Origin: Gammaproteobacteria bacterium | GTDB lineage: Bacteria; Pseudomonadota; Gammaproteobacteria; SZUA-229 | Assembly (NCBI GenBank): GCA_002401185.1 | Contig: NVSH01000002.1 | Location: 22,491 to 28,667, forward strand | Reading direction: 5' to 3' | DNA: 6,177 nt | Shown here: in pieces, positions 1-6,177 of the stretch | Layout: the number at the start of each line of letters is the position of its first letter | Position numbering within the stretch: position 1 is the stretch's first letter | Notes under the pieces: model-generated | The model's database searches: none | What the model saw: only the letters and a program-made list of their open reading frames with translations | What the model was told of the DNA's origin: nothing | Translations under genes and position numbers: made by a program

Positions 1-1760
1 CCTACCCGTTTATTGGCCGCCGCCAGAGCTTCCGCTTCCGCAAGATTACGGAACGCCATCACCGCATTAATGCGTTTATCAAAATCTAACGGACGCGATG
101 GCGACAACGCGGAAACGGCATCAAACACATCAGCGGTAACCCCTCGGTCAAGATAATAAGCACGTAAGCGTTCTAAAATATAATCGAAGACATCTTGCTC
201 AATTTTCGAGGCATCAACTTTATCGGCTAATAATTTTGCTGACACGGTTATCAATTGCTTCAAGTCGAGGTCTAACTTGCGCTCTATTATCGTTCGCAAC
301 ACCCCTAAAGATGCGCGACGTAAAGCATAAGGGTCTTTTTCACCCGTAGGTTTTTGACCGATAGCAAAAATACCGACCAGCGTATCCAACTTATCACTTA
401 TCGAGAGAATCTGACCCGTTACCGTCGCCGCTGTATCATCACTTGCTCCACGTGGTTTGTACTGCTCATCGAGTGCTGACGCAACCTCTTGAGATTCACC
501 CGCCATCGTCGCGTAACATTTACCCATTACGCCTTGCAGCGAGGCAAACTCACCTACCATGGCAGTCATCAGATCGCATTTACTTAACAAGACTGCGCGT
601 TTCACATCATCCATATTGGCGTGTAACTGTAGCGCAATCTCTTCGGCTAATTTTGCGACACGTTGTGTTTTCTCTGCCACCGATCCAAGCTTTGCCTGGA
701 ACACCACTTTTTCCAGCGCTTGATTAAATGACTCTAGTGGCTGCTTCTGGTCCTGTTGCCAGAAAAACATAGCATCCGCCAGTCGTGGACGAATCACACG
801 CTCGTTACCCTGTTTTACTTTCTCAGGTGATTTACTATCGATATTACTGATGGTGATAAAATAATTTCTTAACTGGCCAGAATCATCTTTCACAGGAAAA
901 TATTTCTGATGATCCTGCATGGTTTTTATTAAAGCTTCTGAAGGAACTTGCAGATAAGTTTCTTCAAACTCACCGGCAACGGCAATCGGCCATTCATTTA
1001 ACGCCGTCACTTCATCAAGCAAATCTGCATCCATTACCGCCGTGCCACCCAATATTCTTACCGCAGCGGTGACTTGTTGTTTAATCGTTTGTTTTCGTTG
1101 TTCAAAATCAGCGATAACATAACCCTGTGAATACAGCTTGTCCTGGTATTCATCCGCATCTTTCAGGGTTATCGCACCCGACGAGTGAAAACGATGGCCA
1201 AAGGTATCTGCCGATGCTTTCACACCAAGCACATTAGCTTCCAGCACCGTGCTACCGTGCATCAACACCAACCAGTGAACCGGACGCACGAACTCACTAT
1301 CTGAACTTCCCCAACGCATACGTTTCGGAATAGGCAGCCGAGTTAACGACTGATTGATAATCGCTTCGATAAGGTCAGACAAACGCCGTCCTTTTTCGGT
1401 AGCTTTAAAAACCAACCAGACACCTTTGTCGGTTTTCTGTTGCTGCAAAGCGTCAATGTCAACACCACATGATCGCGCAAAACCCAAAACGGCTTTCGTC
1501 GGATTGCCCTCAGCATCATATGCCGCTTTTAGATTGGGCCCTTTACGCTCAACTTCTCTGTCGGGCTGTGAAGAAGCCACATCTTTAATCAATACAGCCA
1601 ATCGTCTTGGTGCGGCAAAAGATTGAAAATCATCGATTTCAAAACCAGCTTTTTTCAGTCCATCCACAATACCCTGGGTGAAAGCAGCTGATAATTTTTT
1701 TAAGGCTTTCGGTGGCAGTTCTTCAGTGCCAAGCTCGATAAGTAAGGTGTTCGCGCTCAC
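1..1760 (-). CDS. glyS: Glycyl-tRNA synthetase beta subunit, 3' end cut by window
   Basis: The beta subunit of the alpha2/beta2 glycyl-tRNA synthetase works with GlyQ to charge tRNA-Gly in the cytoplasm; the beta chain mainly binds tRNA. I read 586 codons with no stop from a GTG at 1760 to the left edge. E. coli GlyS has about 689 residues, so about 100 codons lie outside the window. Family landmarks are [11 protein letters not shown] (residues 7-17), APRRLAV (50-56), RKGP (72-75), RMRWG (147-151) followed by [14 protein letters not shown] (391-396, in the HD-like middle region) and KDPYALRR (from 475), just before the C-terminal DALR-type anticodon-binding part. The last visible residues, AAANKRV, match the E. 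coli protein closely as I remember it. The GTG start is supported by a near-perfect Shine-Dalgarno five bases upstream and by the 4-base overlap with the glyQ stop. The two genes are co-transcribed and probably translationally coupled. Confidence 0.97.
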   Translation of the reverse strand, partial: MSANTLLIELGTEELPPKALKKLSAAFTQGIVDGLKKAGFEIDDFQSFAAPRRLAVLIKDVASSQPDREVERKGPNLKAAYDAEGNPTKAVLGFARSCGVDIDALQQQKTDKGVWLVFKATEKGRRLSDLIEAIINQSLTRLPIPKRMRWGSSDSEFVRPVHWLVLMHGSTVLEANVLGVKASADTFGHRFHSSGAITLKDADEYQDKLYSQGYVIADFEQRKQTIKQQVTAAVRILGGTAVMDADLLDEVTALNEWPIAVAGEFEETYLQVPSEALIKTMQDHQKYFPVKDDSGQLRNYFITISNIDSKSPEKVKQGNERVIRPRLADAMFFWQQDQKQPLESFNQALEKVVFQAKLGSVAEKTQRVAKLAEEIALQLHANMDDVKRAVLLSKCDLMTAMVGEFASLQGVMGKCYATMAGESQEVASALDEQYKPRGASDDTAATVTGQILSISDKLDTLVGIFAIGQKPTGEKDPYALRRASLGVLRTIIERKLDLDLKQLITVSAKLLADKVDASKIEQDVFDYILERLRAYYLDRGVTADVFDAVSALSPSRPLDFDKRINAVMAFRNLAEAEALAAANKRV

Positions 1761-2689
1761 GCTGCACCTCCTTTTTCCTGTGTGTTGCCGCCTAAGGTAT
1801 TACCGATAGGAAAACCCAATGCTTCGCGCGCTTCATAATAAGCTTTGGCTACCGCTCTCGACAGCGTTCGTATCCTCAATATAAATCGTTGTCGCTCCGT
1901 TACTGAAATCGCATGACGGGCGTCAAGTAAATTAAATGCATGCGAAGCTTTTAATACTTGCTCATAAGCCGGCAAGGGTAAACCCAGCTCAATCAATCGC
2001 TTACTTTCAGCCTCACAATCATCGAATTGTTTAAACAATATCGCGGTATCGGCGTGCTCAAAATTATAGGTCGACATCTCAACTTCGTTCTGATGAAAAA
2101 CATCACCGTAGGTCACAACACCCTGTGGACCGGTGGCCCAGACAAGATCGAAGACACTTTCTTTTTCCTGTAAGTACATCGCCAGACGCTCTAAACCATA
2201 GGTAATCTCGCCAGTTACCGGTCGACATTCAAGTCCGCCGACTTGTTGGAAGTAGGTAAATTGCGTCACTTCCATACCGTTCAACCAGACCTCCCAACCT
2301 AAACCCCAGGCACCCAGGGTAGGTGACTCCCAGTTGTCTTCAACAAAACGCACATCATGCTCTAAAAGGTCAAAACCCAATGCTTCCAGTGAACCGAGAT
2401 ACAGTTCTTGAATATCATCGGGCGAAGGTTTTAATACCACCTGAAATTGATAATAATGCTGGAGACGGTTAGGGTTTTCGCCATAACGCCCATCCGTTGG
2501 CCGGCGACAGGGCTGCACATAAGCAGCACGCCAAGGTTCTGGGCCAATGGCACGCAAAAAAGTCGCCGGATGGAACGTACCCGCACCCACTTCCATATCC
2601 AGTGGCTGTAAGACCGCGCAGCCCTGCTTTTGCCAGTAATCCTGAACCGCAAAGATTAAACCTTGAAACGTCGAAACATCATATGCCAT
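1757..2689 (-). CDS. glyQ: Glycyl-tRNA synthetase alpha subunit
   Basis: GlyQ is the catalytic alpha subunit of tetrameric bacterial glycyl-tRNA synthetase, a class II enzyme that makes glycyl-adenylate and transfers glycine to tRNA-Gly. The protein is 310 residues; E. coli GlyQ has 303. It aligns throughout: TFQGLI (7-12), [11 protein letters not shown] (28-38), [14 protein letters not shown] (62-75, motif 2 region), [20 protein letters not shown] (115-134), [11 protein letters not shown] (144-154), [10 protein letters not shown] (163-172, motif 3) and AISVTERQR (260-268). I chose the ATG at 2689, giving [10 protein letters not shown], because it matches the family N-terminus. An in-frame GTG at 2773 would add 28 unconserved hydrophobic residues. 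The Shine-Dalgarno before 2689 is weak (CAGG about 12 bases upstream). The tail beyond the E. coli end, about seven residues, is Gly/Ala-rich and carries the glyS ribosome binding site. The stop overlaps the glyS start as GTGA. Confidence 0.98.
   Translation of the reverse strand: MAYDVSTFQGLIFAVQDYWQKQGCAVLQPLDMEVGAGTFHPATFLRAIGPEPWRAAYVQPCRRPTDGRYGENPNRLQHYYQFQVVLKPSPDDIQELYLGSLEALGFDLLEHDVRFVEDNWESPTLGAWGLGWEVWLNGMEVTQFTYFQQVGGLECRPVTGEITYGLERLAMYLQEKESVFDLVWATGPQGVVTYGDVFHQNEVEMSTYNFEHADTAILFKQFDDCEAESKRLIELGLPLPAYEQVLKASHAFNLLDARHAISVTERQRFILRIRTLSRAVAKAYYEAREALGFPIGNTLGGNTQEKGGAA
1765..1774 (-). promoter_or_regulatory. Strong Shine-Dalgarno of glyS inside the glyQ coding end
   Basis: On the minus strand the bases read AAAGGAGGTG, which pairs almost fully with the 16S rRNA 3' end. 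The gap to the GTG at 1760 is five bases. The same bases encode the Lys-Gly-Gly of the GlyQ C-terminal tail (KGGAA). This site fixes the glyS start and points to efficient re-initiation after GlyQ termination. Confidence 0.85.
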
Positions 2690-2724
2690 GTATCTGAAAA
2701 ACCTGATATTTATATAAAGTGCAA

Positions 2725-2730
2725 AGTATA
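2725..2730 (-). promoter_or_regulatory. Possible -10 box of the glyQS operon
   Basis: On the minus strand TATACT (five of six matches to TATAAT) lies 35 bases before the glyQ ATG, which would give a leader of about 30 bases. No good -35 is found at the usual distance: GTCATC sits 17 bases upstream. An alternative is TATAAA at 2717-2712, with TTGGGT 16 bases upstream. The operon must have a promoter near here because the upstream gene is divergent, but the exact choice is uncertain. No T-box or other leader structure was recognised. Confidence 0.25.
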
Positions 2731-2863
2731 ACCCAAGAAGCACAAATGATGACGACCCAAATTCACCTGACACTCTGGTGTTTACAACAAAAAAAGGCTA
2801 TAAATGTAGATAAGTTCAACAAATACCATCTATTGCCGATAGCTATTACAGAGGGTGAGAAGT

Positions 2864-3436
2864 ATGAGCAAACAATTTATTTTAGATTCATCTGAACTGT
2901 CGCAATGGCACACTCTGGTGCTTGAAGCTGAACAGGATTATGGCGTCCATCTAGATGAAGCCATGCAAAGCTATCTGGTATTTACACTGATGCGTTTTGC
3001 CAGGAATAACCAACTTAACACGCAAGCGATGGCACTGGATTATCTCACCGCACACCAGCTGCCCAACCCATTACGCAGCGAACAATTACGCGATATCGGC
3101 GACCAATGTTTACTGGTGTCAGGCTTATTCCCTCAGAGCGCAGCCAAAAGACAGGTCAGCGTCAGTTATTATGTCGATCTCGGCCGCGCCGCATATCAAC
3201 ATATTGGTGAGGTAACTCAACAGAGTATCGCTGAACTATATCAGCAGTTGGCCGAGAGCTTTATTCTACTGATGGATTTACTGCAAACGATTCGGCAATA
3301 CACCATGCCTGCTTTGCAACCTATGGCAGCATTCGAGCTATGGACAAAAACCGGTAGCCGTGCCGCACACCAACAAATTTCAACCCTCGGCACACCTGTA
3401 CATGCGTGTTTATTAAACAATACAAAAGGCCATTAA
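2864..3436 (+). CDS. Conserved-looking hypothetical protein, 190 residues
   Basis: I do not recognise this family with confidence. The predicted product has 190 residues and is soluble and mostly helical, with no signal peptide or membrane segment and no catalytic motif I can name. Visible points: an acidic N-terminal part with DYGVHLDE (residues 26-33); the middle segment LRDIGDQCLLVSGLFPQSAAK (around 77-97) followed by VSYYVDLGRAAYQHI, which reads like the conserved core of a protein family; then a Leu/Gln-rich helix, LYQQLAESFILLMDLLQTIRQ. I chose ATG 2864 rather than the in-frame GTG at 2855, because GAGGGTGAG (2851-2859) is a reasonable Shine-Dalgarno for 2864 and would overlap the GTG. 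It is divergent from glyQ and separated by 117 bases from the next gene, with no terminator seen. Codon use resembles its neighbours, so it is probably a real resident gene of unknown role. Confidence 0.85.
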   Translation: MSKQFILDSSELSQWHTLVLEAEQDYGVHLDEAMQSYLVFTLMRFARNNQLNTQAMALDYLTAHQLPNPLRSEQLRDIGDQCLLVSGLFPQSAAKRQVSVSYYVDLGRAAYQHIGEVTQQSIAELYQQLAESFILLMDLLQTIRQYTMPALQPMAAFELWTKTGSRAAHQQISTLGTPVHACLLNNTKGH

Positions 3437-3513
3437 ACAATAACCTGTTGACAGAAAATCTTGTCTGCACGGTGCAAGAACAACTCTAAAAAATGAACAA
3501 TGTAATACATACG

Positions 3514-3541
3514 TTGTCGATATTGTCATTAGCCTTATAAT
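3514..3541 (+). promoter_or_regulatory. Likely sigma70-type promoter of the SUMF1-like gene
   Basis: TTGTCG (3514-3519, four of six to TTGACA) is separated by 16 bases from a perfect TATAAT (3536-3541). Transcription would start near 3548, only five or six bases before the ATG at 3554. The leader would be too short to hold a Shine-Dalgarno, and none is visible before the ATG. Confidence 0.55.
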
Positions 3542-3553
3542 AGAATATTCGCC

Positions 3554-4396
3554 ATGCAAGCAATCATGCCTTTTTCGCAATGCAAGCCCATTTTTATTCT
3601 TATTTTCTCGTTAGTGAGTTTCATCATGTTGCCTGCGCATGCAGATGCGACAACACCAAACCCTGATATAGACCTCACCTTTGTCACCATCCCCGCTGGG
3701 CAATTTATCATGGGAACATCTGATCTCAACGCGGCTATCGCTGACTTGCCCAACCCAGAAGCGGCAATGATTAATGACGAAACCCCTGCCCACAGCGTCC
3801 TCTTCGAACAGTCATTTAAGCTATCACAAACTGAAGTGACACAAAAAGTTTGGTACGCCGTAATGGAAACTCGCCCTGGCCCAGGCAAAAACTGGCAAGC
3901 CAAACATTGGCAACAACTGCCTGTGGTCTCGGTATCGTGGAGAGATGCCAATCGTTTTATCGATAAACTCAATTCACTATCGAGCAAACATCATTATCGC
4001 TTGCCTACGGAAGCTGAGTGGGAATACGCAGCAAGAGCTAGCAGCATCGGCCTGCGTCCATTTTCAAGGCTGGCAATGGACGAATATGCCTGGTATCTAC
4101 TGAGTTCAAATGACGAGATACAAGCTGTAGCGAAACTCAAGGCCAATGCCTGGGGGTTATACGATATGTATGGCAACGCATGGGAGTGGGTTGCCGACTG
4201 GTACAGTCCTTCGGCGTATAGCAATTCAAGTAAGGTTAATCCGCAAGGGCCTTCACAGGGCAGCAAAAAAATCCGCCGCGGGGGTTCGTATCATTGCCCA
4301 CCCCACTTGATACGTTCTGCTTACCGGGCTGCTGATCTACCAGATAAAGCTTATTCCGTATTAGGTTTTAGAATAATCGTAGAAGACAAACATTAA
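3554..4396 (+). CDS. Exported SUMF1/formylglycine-generating-enzyme-like domain protein
   Basis: This 280-residue protein has a Sec-type signal peptide: hydrophobic run at about 13-26, then PAHA before D31, so likely cleavage after A30 and a periplasmic location. The rest is one FGE-sulfatase (SUMF1) domain: FVTIPAGQFIMGT (43-55), ETPAHSV (76-82), KLSQTEVTQKVWYAVM (89-104), LPVVSVSWRDANRF (122-135), YRLPTEAEWEYAAR (148-161), NAWGLYDMYGNAWEWVADWY (198-217), IRRGGSYHC (240-248) and VLGFRI (269-274). True FGE oxidises a sulfatase cysteine using two copper-binding cysteines five residues apart in the GGSxxC motif. Here C248 matches the first, but the second position is I253, so canonical FGE activity is unlikely. 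Periplasmic relatives such as PvdO show the fold can serve other roles; I cannot assign a substrate. No sulfatase gene is nearby. ATG 3566 is an alternative start that would keep the signal peptide. The gene converges on the next one. Confidence 0.9.
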   Translation: MQAIMPFSQCKPIFILIFSLVSFIMLPAHADATTPNPDIDLTFVTIPAGQFIMGTSDLNAAIADLPNPEAAMINDETPAHSVLFEQSFKLSQTEVTQKVWYAVMETRPGPGKNWQAKHWQQLPVVSVSWRDANRFIDKLNSLSSKHHYRLPTEAEWEYAARASSIGLRPFSRLAMDEYAWYLLSSNDEIQAVAKLKANAWGLYDMYGNAWEWVADWYSPSAYSNSSKVNPQGPSQGSKKIRRGGSYHCPPHLIRSAYRAADLPDKAYSVLGFRIIVEDKH

Positions 4397-4423
4397 CCAT
4401 AAAATTTATTCAAGATTCTTCCA

Positions 4424-5329
4424 TCAGGGCAAGGTGAAACATGGCCAGTCATCCGCCACAATAAACATCCTGTCCCAGTCAGCGTCTGGATTTTCTCGTT
4501 GGATATGCAACGGATAACGTATCTTTTCATGCCCGACAGCCTCAAAGATACTGCTTTTCACATAAGACTTATCTACCGACGCCGTCGCAACCCTTGCCAA
4601 CCAGCCTCGATTAATTAAAGTTAAAAACGTTTGCCCGCTATCAAAAGTTTCATCAAATTCATTCTGTGTAAACCACCAGCCAGTCAAAACGTTCGCAGAG
4701 CAATCGGACGGTAGCAACACTCGATTCGAGCGCATTTTTTCCCAGGGAAAATACAGACGGCCCTTTAAAATAACAGCACATTGGTCAATGTTGATGCCAC
4801 GATTTTTTAACCACTGTGCGACGCGCTGATTCTGACTAATGACACTTTGTTTATTCAATAAATGTGCGACCTTCCGATCCAGTCGATCGCGCAAATTTGG
4901 CCCATGCCAGTTATGCATTTCTCGGGTATCGCCGACACCCAAATAAAATTTAATGGCTAGTTCCCAATGAATCGTCTTTTTTGTTTTTTTATCAAACAGA
5001 ATAAAATCAATTTCACCTAAGGTTTCTCCATCAATATTTATCTGTACATTATTTTCTACCACGTCATATCGTGAATGATTCTGCAACCAGTAATACCACA
5101 AGGTTTCGAAATACTTACCCAACCGCCGGTCTTTTTGCTGTGCCAGCAACGTCTCCAGCTCTACCGGATCAGCATCCAGTGTTTGTAACCAGGGCAACGA
5201 TGTCGCCAACATTTGTTGGTATTTTATATGCTGCGGCCAATCACAAGCATGCGACAGCCGTGACATAAGCGGGGGGCTAGACACAGCCCAGGCCAGATCA
5301 CGAACCACTTGATGTTTAAATTCAGTCAA
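4424..5329 (-). CDS. DUF1853-like protein with nuclease-like motif, TTG start
   Basis: A 301-residue protein that I place in the uncharacterised DUF1853 family from its characteristic blocks. These are LGKYFETLWYYWL (70-82), GEIDFILFD (105-113), HWELAIKFYLG (121-131), HNWHGPNLRDRLDRKV (139-154) and the C-terminal ADWDRMFIVADDWP (283-296). E75, then D108 in GEID, then E123 and K127 in ELAIK, resemble the acidic/lysine layout of PD-(D/E)XK phosphodiesterases, so a nuclease-like fold is plausible; the function remains unknown. There is no signal peptide or membrane segment, so it is presumably cytoplasmic. The start is TTG at 5329: AGAAGG lies seven bases upstream, an in-frame TAA lies 21 bases upstream, and no ATG falls between that stop and residue 22. 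The gene is divergent from the LON-domain gene (93-base gap) and convergent with the SUMF1-like gene (27-base gap). Confidence 0.87.
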   Translation of the reverse strand: MTEFKHQVVRDLAWAVSSPPLMSRLSHACDWPQHIKYQQMLATSLPWLQTLDADPVELETLLAQQKDRRLGKYFETLWYYWLQNHSRYDVVENNVQINIDGETLGEIDFILFDKKTKKTIHWELAIKFYLGVGDTREMHNWHGPNLRDRLDRKVAHLLNKQSVISQNQRVAQWLKNRGINIDQCAVILKGRLYFPWEKMRSNRVLLPSDCSANVLTGWWFTQNEFDETFDSGQTFLTLINRGWLARVATASVDKSYVKSSIFEAVGHEKIRYPLHIQRENPDADWDRMFIVADDWPCFTLP

Positions 5330-5410
5330 AAGAATACCTTCTTCAACTTAGTCGCTGACATAACCACTTTCACTTAAGCGCACCTCTATTAATTACTTGT
5401 TCCCTTAGGG

Positions 5411-5416
5411 CATAAT
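5411..5416 (+). promoter_or_regulatory. Possible -10 box of the LON-domain gene
   Basis: CATAAT (five of six to TATAAT) ends six bases before the ATG at 5423, so transcription could start at or next to the start codon. The -35 is poor: ATTAAT sits 17 bases upstream. The only Shine-Dalgarno-like bases, AGGG at 5407-5410, lie 12 bases from the ATG and would be upstream of such a transcript. This suggests a leaderless message, but the real promoter may lie elsewhere in the 93-base gap. Confidence 0.3.
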
Positions 5417-5422
5417 ATAACC

Positions 5423-6004
5423 ATGAAACACGCCTTATTTCCTTTAAACACTGTCCTGTTCCCAGGTAGCATTTTGCCTTTGCAGCTATTTGAACAACGT
5501 TATCTCAACCTTATAAAAGAATGCATGAGAAACGAAACAGGATTTATCACTGTGCTCATCAGCGAAGGCAAAGAAGTAGGCGCTGCCCCCAAAATCTATT
5601 GTACAGGTTGTTATGTAGAGATCATTGACTGGCAATCACTGCCCAACGGTTTACTGGGTATCAGCATCCAGGCAAAAAACAGGGTACAACTATCAGGCAG
5701 TACGGTCAGAGATGATGGGTTACTGCTCGCACACGCCACCTCATTCGACTCAACGCTAGACAAAAACCCATCGATGCCGTGTGCATTTAATCCCCTGATT
5801 GAAACCTTAAAACAATTATTAGAGCATCCCTTTGCTGTCCAATATAAAAAACACATGAACTTTAGTAGCACAGCCGACATCTGCTATCGACTGAGTGAAT
5901 TATTACCCATCAGTAACCAGGAAAAACAATGCTTACTGGAAACAGAAACCACCGAACAAATGCTCGATCAACTTGCCTTGCATATCAACGCGCTTCAAGT
6001 ATAA
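5423..6004 (+). CDS. Stand-alone LON substrate-binding (N-terminal) domain protein
   Basis: This 193-residue protein matches the N-terminal LON domain (PF02190) and nothing else. The signature LFPLNTVLFPGSILPLQLFE (5-24) followed by RYLNLI is typical, as are the second strand block VEIIDW (65-70), GLLGISIQAKNRVQL (76-90) and the helical end RLSELLPISNQEKQCLLE (156-173), which corresponds to the helical part after the beta domain in Lon. There is no AAA+ ATPase and no Ser-Lys protease domain, so it is not the Lon protease. Such single-domain proteins are common in proteobacteria and their role is poorly known; binding of unfolded proteins or peptides is an inference from Lon. It has C60 and C63 spaced as Cys-x2-Cys. 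The start at 5423 is fixed by the family motif beginning at residue 5. There is no strong ribosome binding site. The 126 bases after it show no clear terminator. Confidence 0.93.
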   Translation: MKHALFPLNTVLFPGSILPLQLFEQRYLNLIKECMRNETGFITVLISEGKEVGAAPKIYCTGCYVEIIDWQSLPNGLLGISIQAKNRVQLSGSTVRDDGLLLAHATSFDSTLDKNPSMPCAFNPLIETLKQLLEHPFAVQYKKHMNFSSTADICYRLSELLPISNQEKQCLLETETTEQMLDQLALHINALQV

Positions 6005-6091
6005 AAAGTTATAGCCATCAAGCCAACCTTATTTATACATGACAGCTAACGACACATACATCAGCATTGATAAGAAAAAAAGTAGCCTAAA

Positions 6092-6100
6092 TGCTAGAAT
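6092..6100 (+). promoter_or_regulatory. Possible extended -10 promoter of the gene at 6131
   Basis: TGC followed by TAGAAT (TGn plus five of six to TATAAT) forms an extended -10, which can work with a weak -35. TTGATA at 6067-6072 is a good -35 sequence, but at 22 bases its spacing is too long. Transcription would start near 6107, giving a leader of about 24 bases that holds the GAGG ribosome binding site. Confidence 0.4.
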
Positions 6101-6130
6101 CCCCCCACATTATTAATTGAGGAAATAACG

Positions 6131-6177
6131 ATGGCCTGGTGGGGTACATTTATCGGCGGAACCTTGGGTTTTGTTTT
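6131..6177 (+). CDS. Start of a membrane protein, probably DjlA-like, cut by window
   Basis: Only 15 codons are visible: MAWWGTFIGGTLGFV, then the sequence ends. The ATG is well supported by GAGGAA (6119-6124) at good spacing. The short start followed by a Gly-rich hydrophobic stretch resembles the N-terminal membrane anchor of DjlA-type co-chaperones (inner-membrane TerB-like plus J-domain proteins; E. coli DjlA starts MQYWGKIIG). With so few residues this is a suggestion only; another small membrane protein with a Gly-rich anchor is possible. It may have its own promoter just upstream. Confidence 0.55.
   Translation, partial: MAWWGTFIGGTLGFV

Noticed and set aside
443..727. Plus-strand open frame of 94 codons opposite glyS
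   Set aside because: It lies entirely inside intact glyS coding sequence on the other strand, and its translation has no recognisable domain.
1354..1626. Plus-strand open frame of 90 codons opposite glyS
   Set aside because: glyS reads through here without a stop and with conserved motifs; this frame is a shadow.
2690..2773. N-terminal extension of GlyQ from an in-frame GTG at 2773
   Set aside because: The extra 28 residues are absent from the family, and the ATG at 2689 gives the usual GlyQ N-terminus.
2690..2863. Search for a T-box or other riboswitch upstream of glyQ
   Set aside because: No T-box motif, anti-terminator or terminator hairpin is visible, and T-box control of glycyl-tRNA synthetase is typical of Firmicutes rather than gammaproteobacteria.
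2771..2920. The 10-base string CACTCTGGTG occurs at 2771-2780 and again at 2911-2920
   Set aside because: Two short copies, one in the intergenic region and one inside a coding region, with no further symmetry; likely chance.
3460..3482. Inverted repeat TGCAC-G-GTGCA after the 190-residue gene, considered as a terminator
   Set aside because: A loop of one base (three if one pair is opened) is tight, the stem is only 4-5 pairs, and no T-run follows.
3535..3987. Minus-strand open frame of 150 codons opposite the SUMF1-like gene
   Set aside because: The plus strand carries clear SUMF1 motifs over the same bases; the antisense translation shows no domain.
3994..4266. Minus-strand open frame of 90 codons opposite the SUMF1-like gene
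   Set aside because: It overlaps the most conserved SUMF1 blocks, so it is best explained as a shadow frame.

Overview
The window looks like an ordinary stretch of chromosome from a gammaproteobacterium of moderate-to-low GC. The evidence is the alpha2/beta2 bacterial glycyl-tRNA synthetase (glyQ-glyS), whose protein sequence is close to the E. coli subunits as I remember them, together with several protein families frequent in gammaproteobacteria (DUF1853-like, stand-alone LON domain, probable DjlA-like start). I see no insertion sequence, phage gene, CRISPR array, tRNA or rRNA gene, and no obvious change of base composition.

Layout. Positions 1-2689, minus strand: glyQ followed by glyS, overlapping by 4 bases. 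glyS runs off the left edge and lacks roughly its last 100 codons. Positions 2690-2863: a divergent control region. Positions 2864-3436, plus strand: a 190-residue protein I do not recognise. Positions 3554-4396, plus strand: an exported protein with a SUMF1/formylglycine-generating-enzyme-like fold, which lacks one of the two catalytic cysteines of true FGE. It converges, with a 27-base gap, on a minus-strand DUF1853-like gene (4424-5329) that appears to start at TTG and has a PD-(D/E)XK-nuclease-like pattern. Positions 5423-6004, plus strand: a stand-alone LON substrate-binding-domain protein, divergent from the DUF1853-like gene. Positions 6131-6177: the first 15 codons of a membrane protein that resembles the N-terminus of DjlA-type co-chaperones.

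How the genes relate. Only glyQ-glyS is clearly a functional unit: both subunits make one enzyme, and the glyS ribosome binding site lies inside the last codons of glyQ. The other genes are separated by their own intergenic gaps or face opposite ways, so the sequence gives no strong sign of one multi-gene system. Two of them (SUMF1-like and LON-domain) have a -10-like box almost touching the start codon and no good Shine-Dalgarno, which suggests very short or absent leaders. I found no convincing novel defence or mobile system. The most interesting points are the altered active site of the SUMF1-like protein, the nuclease-like pattern of the DUF1853-like protein, and the unknown 190-residue gene.
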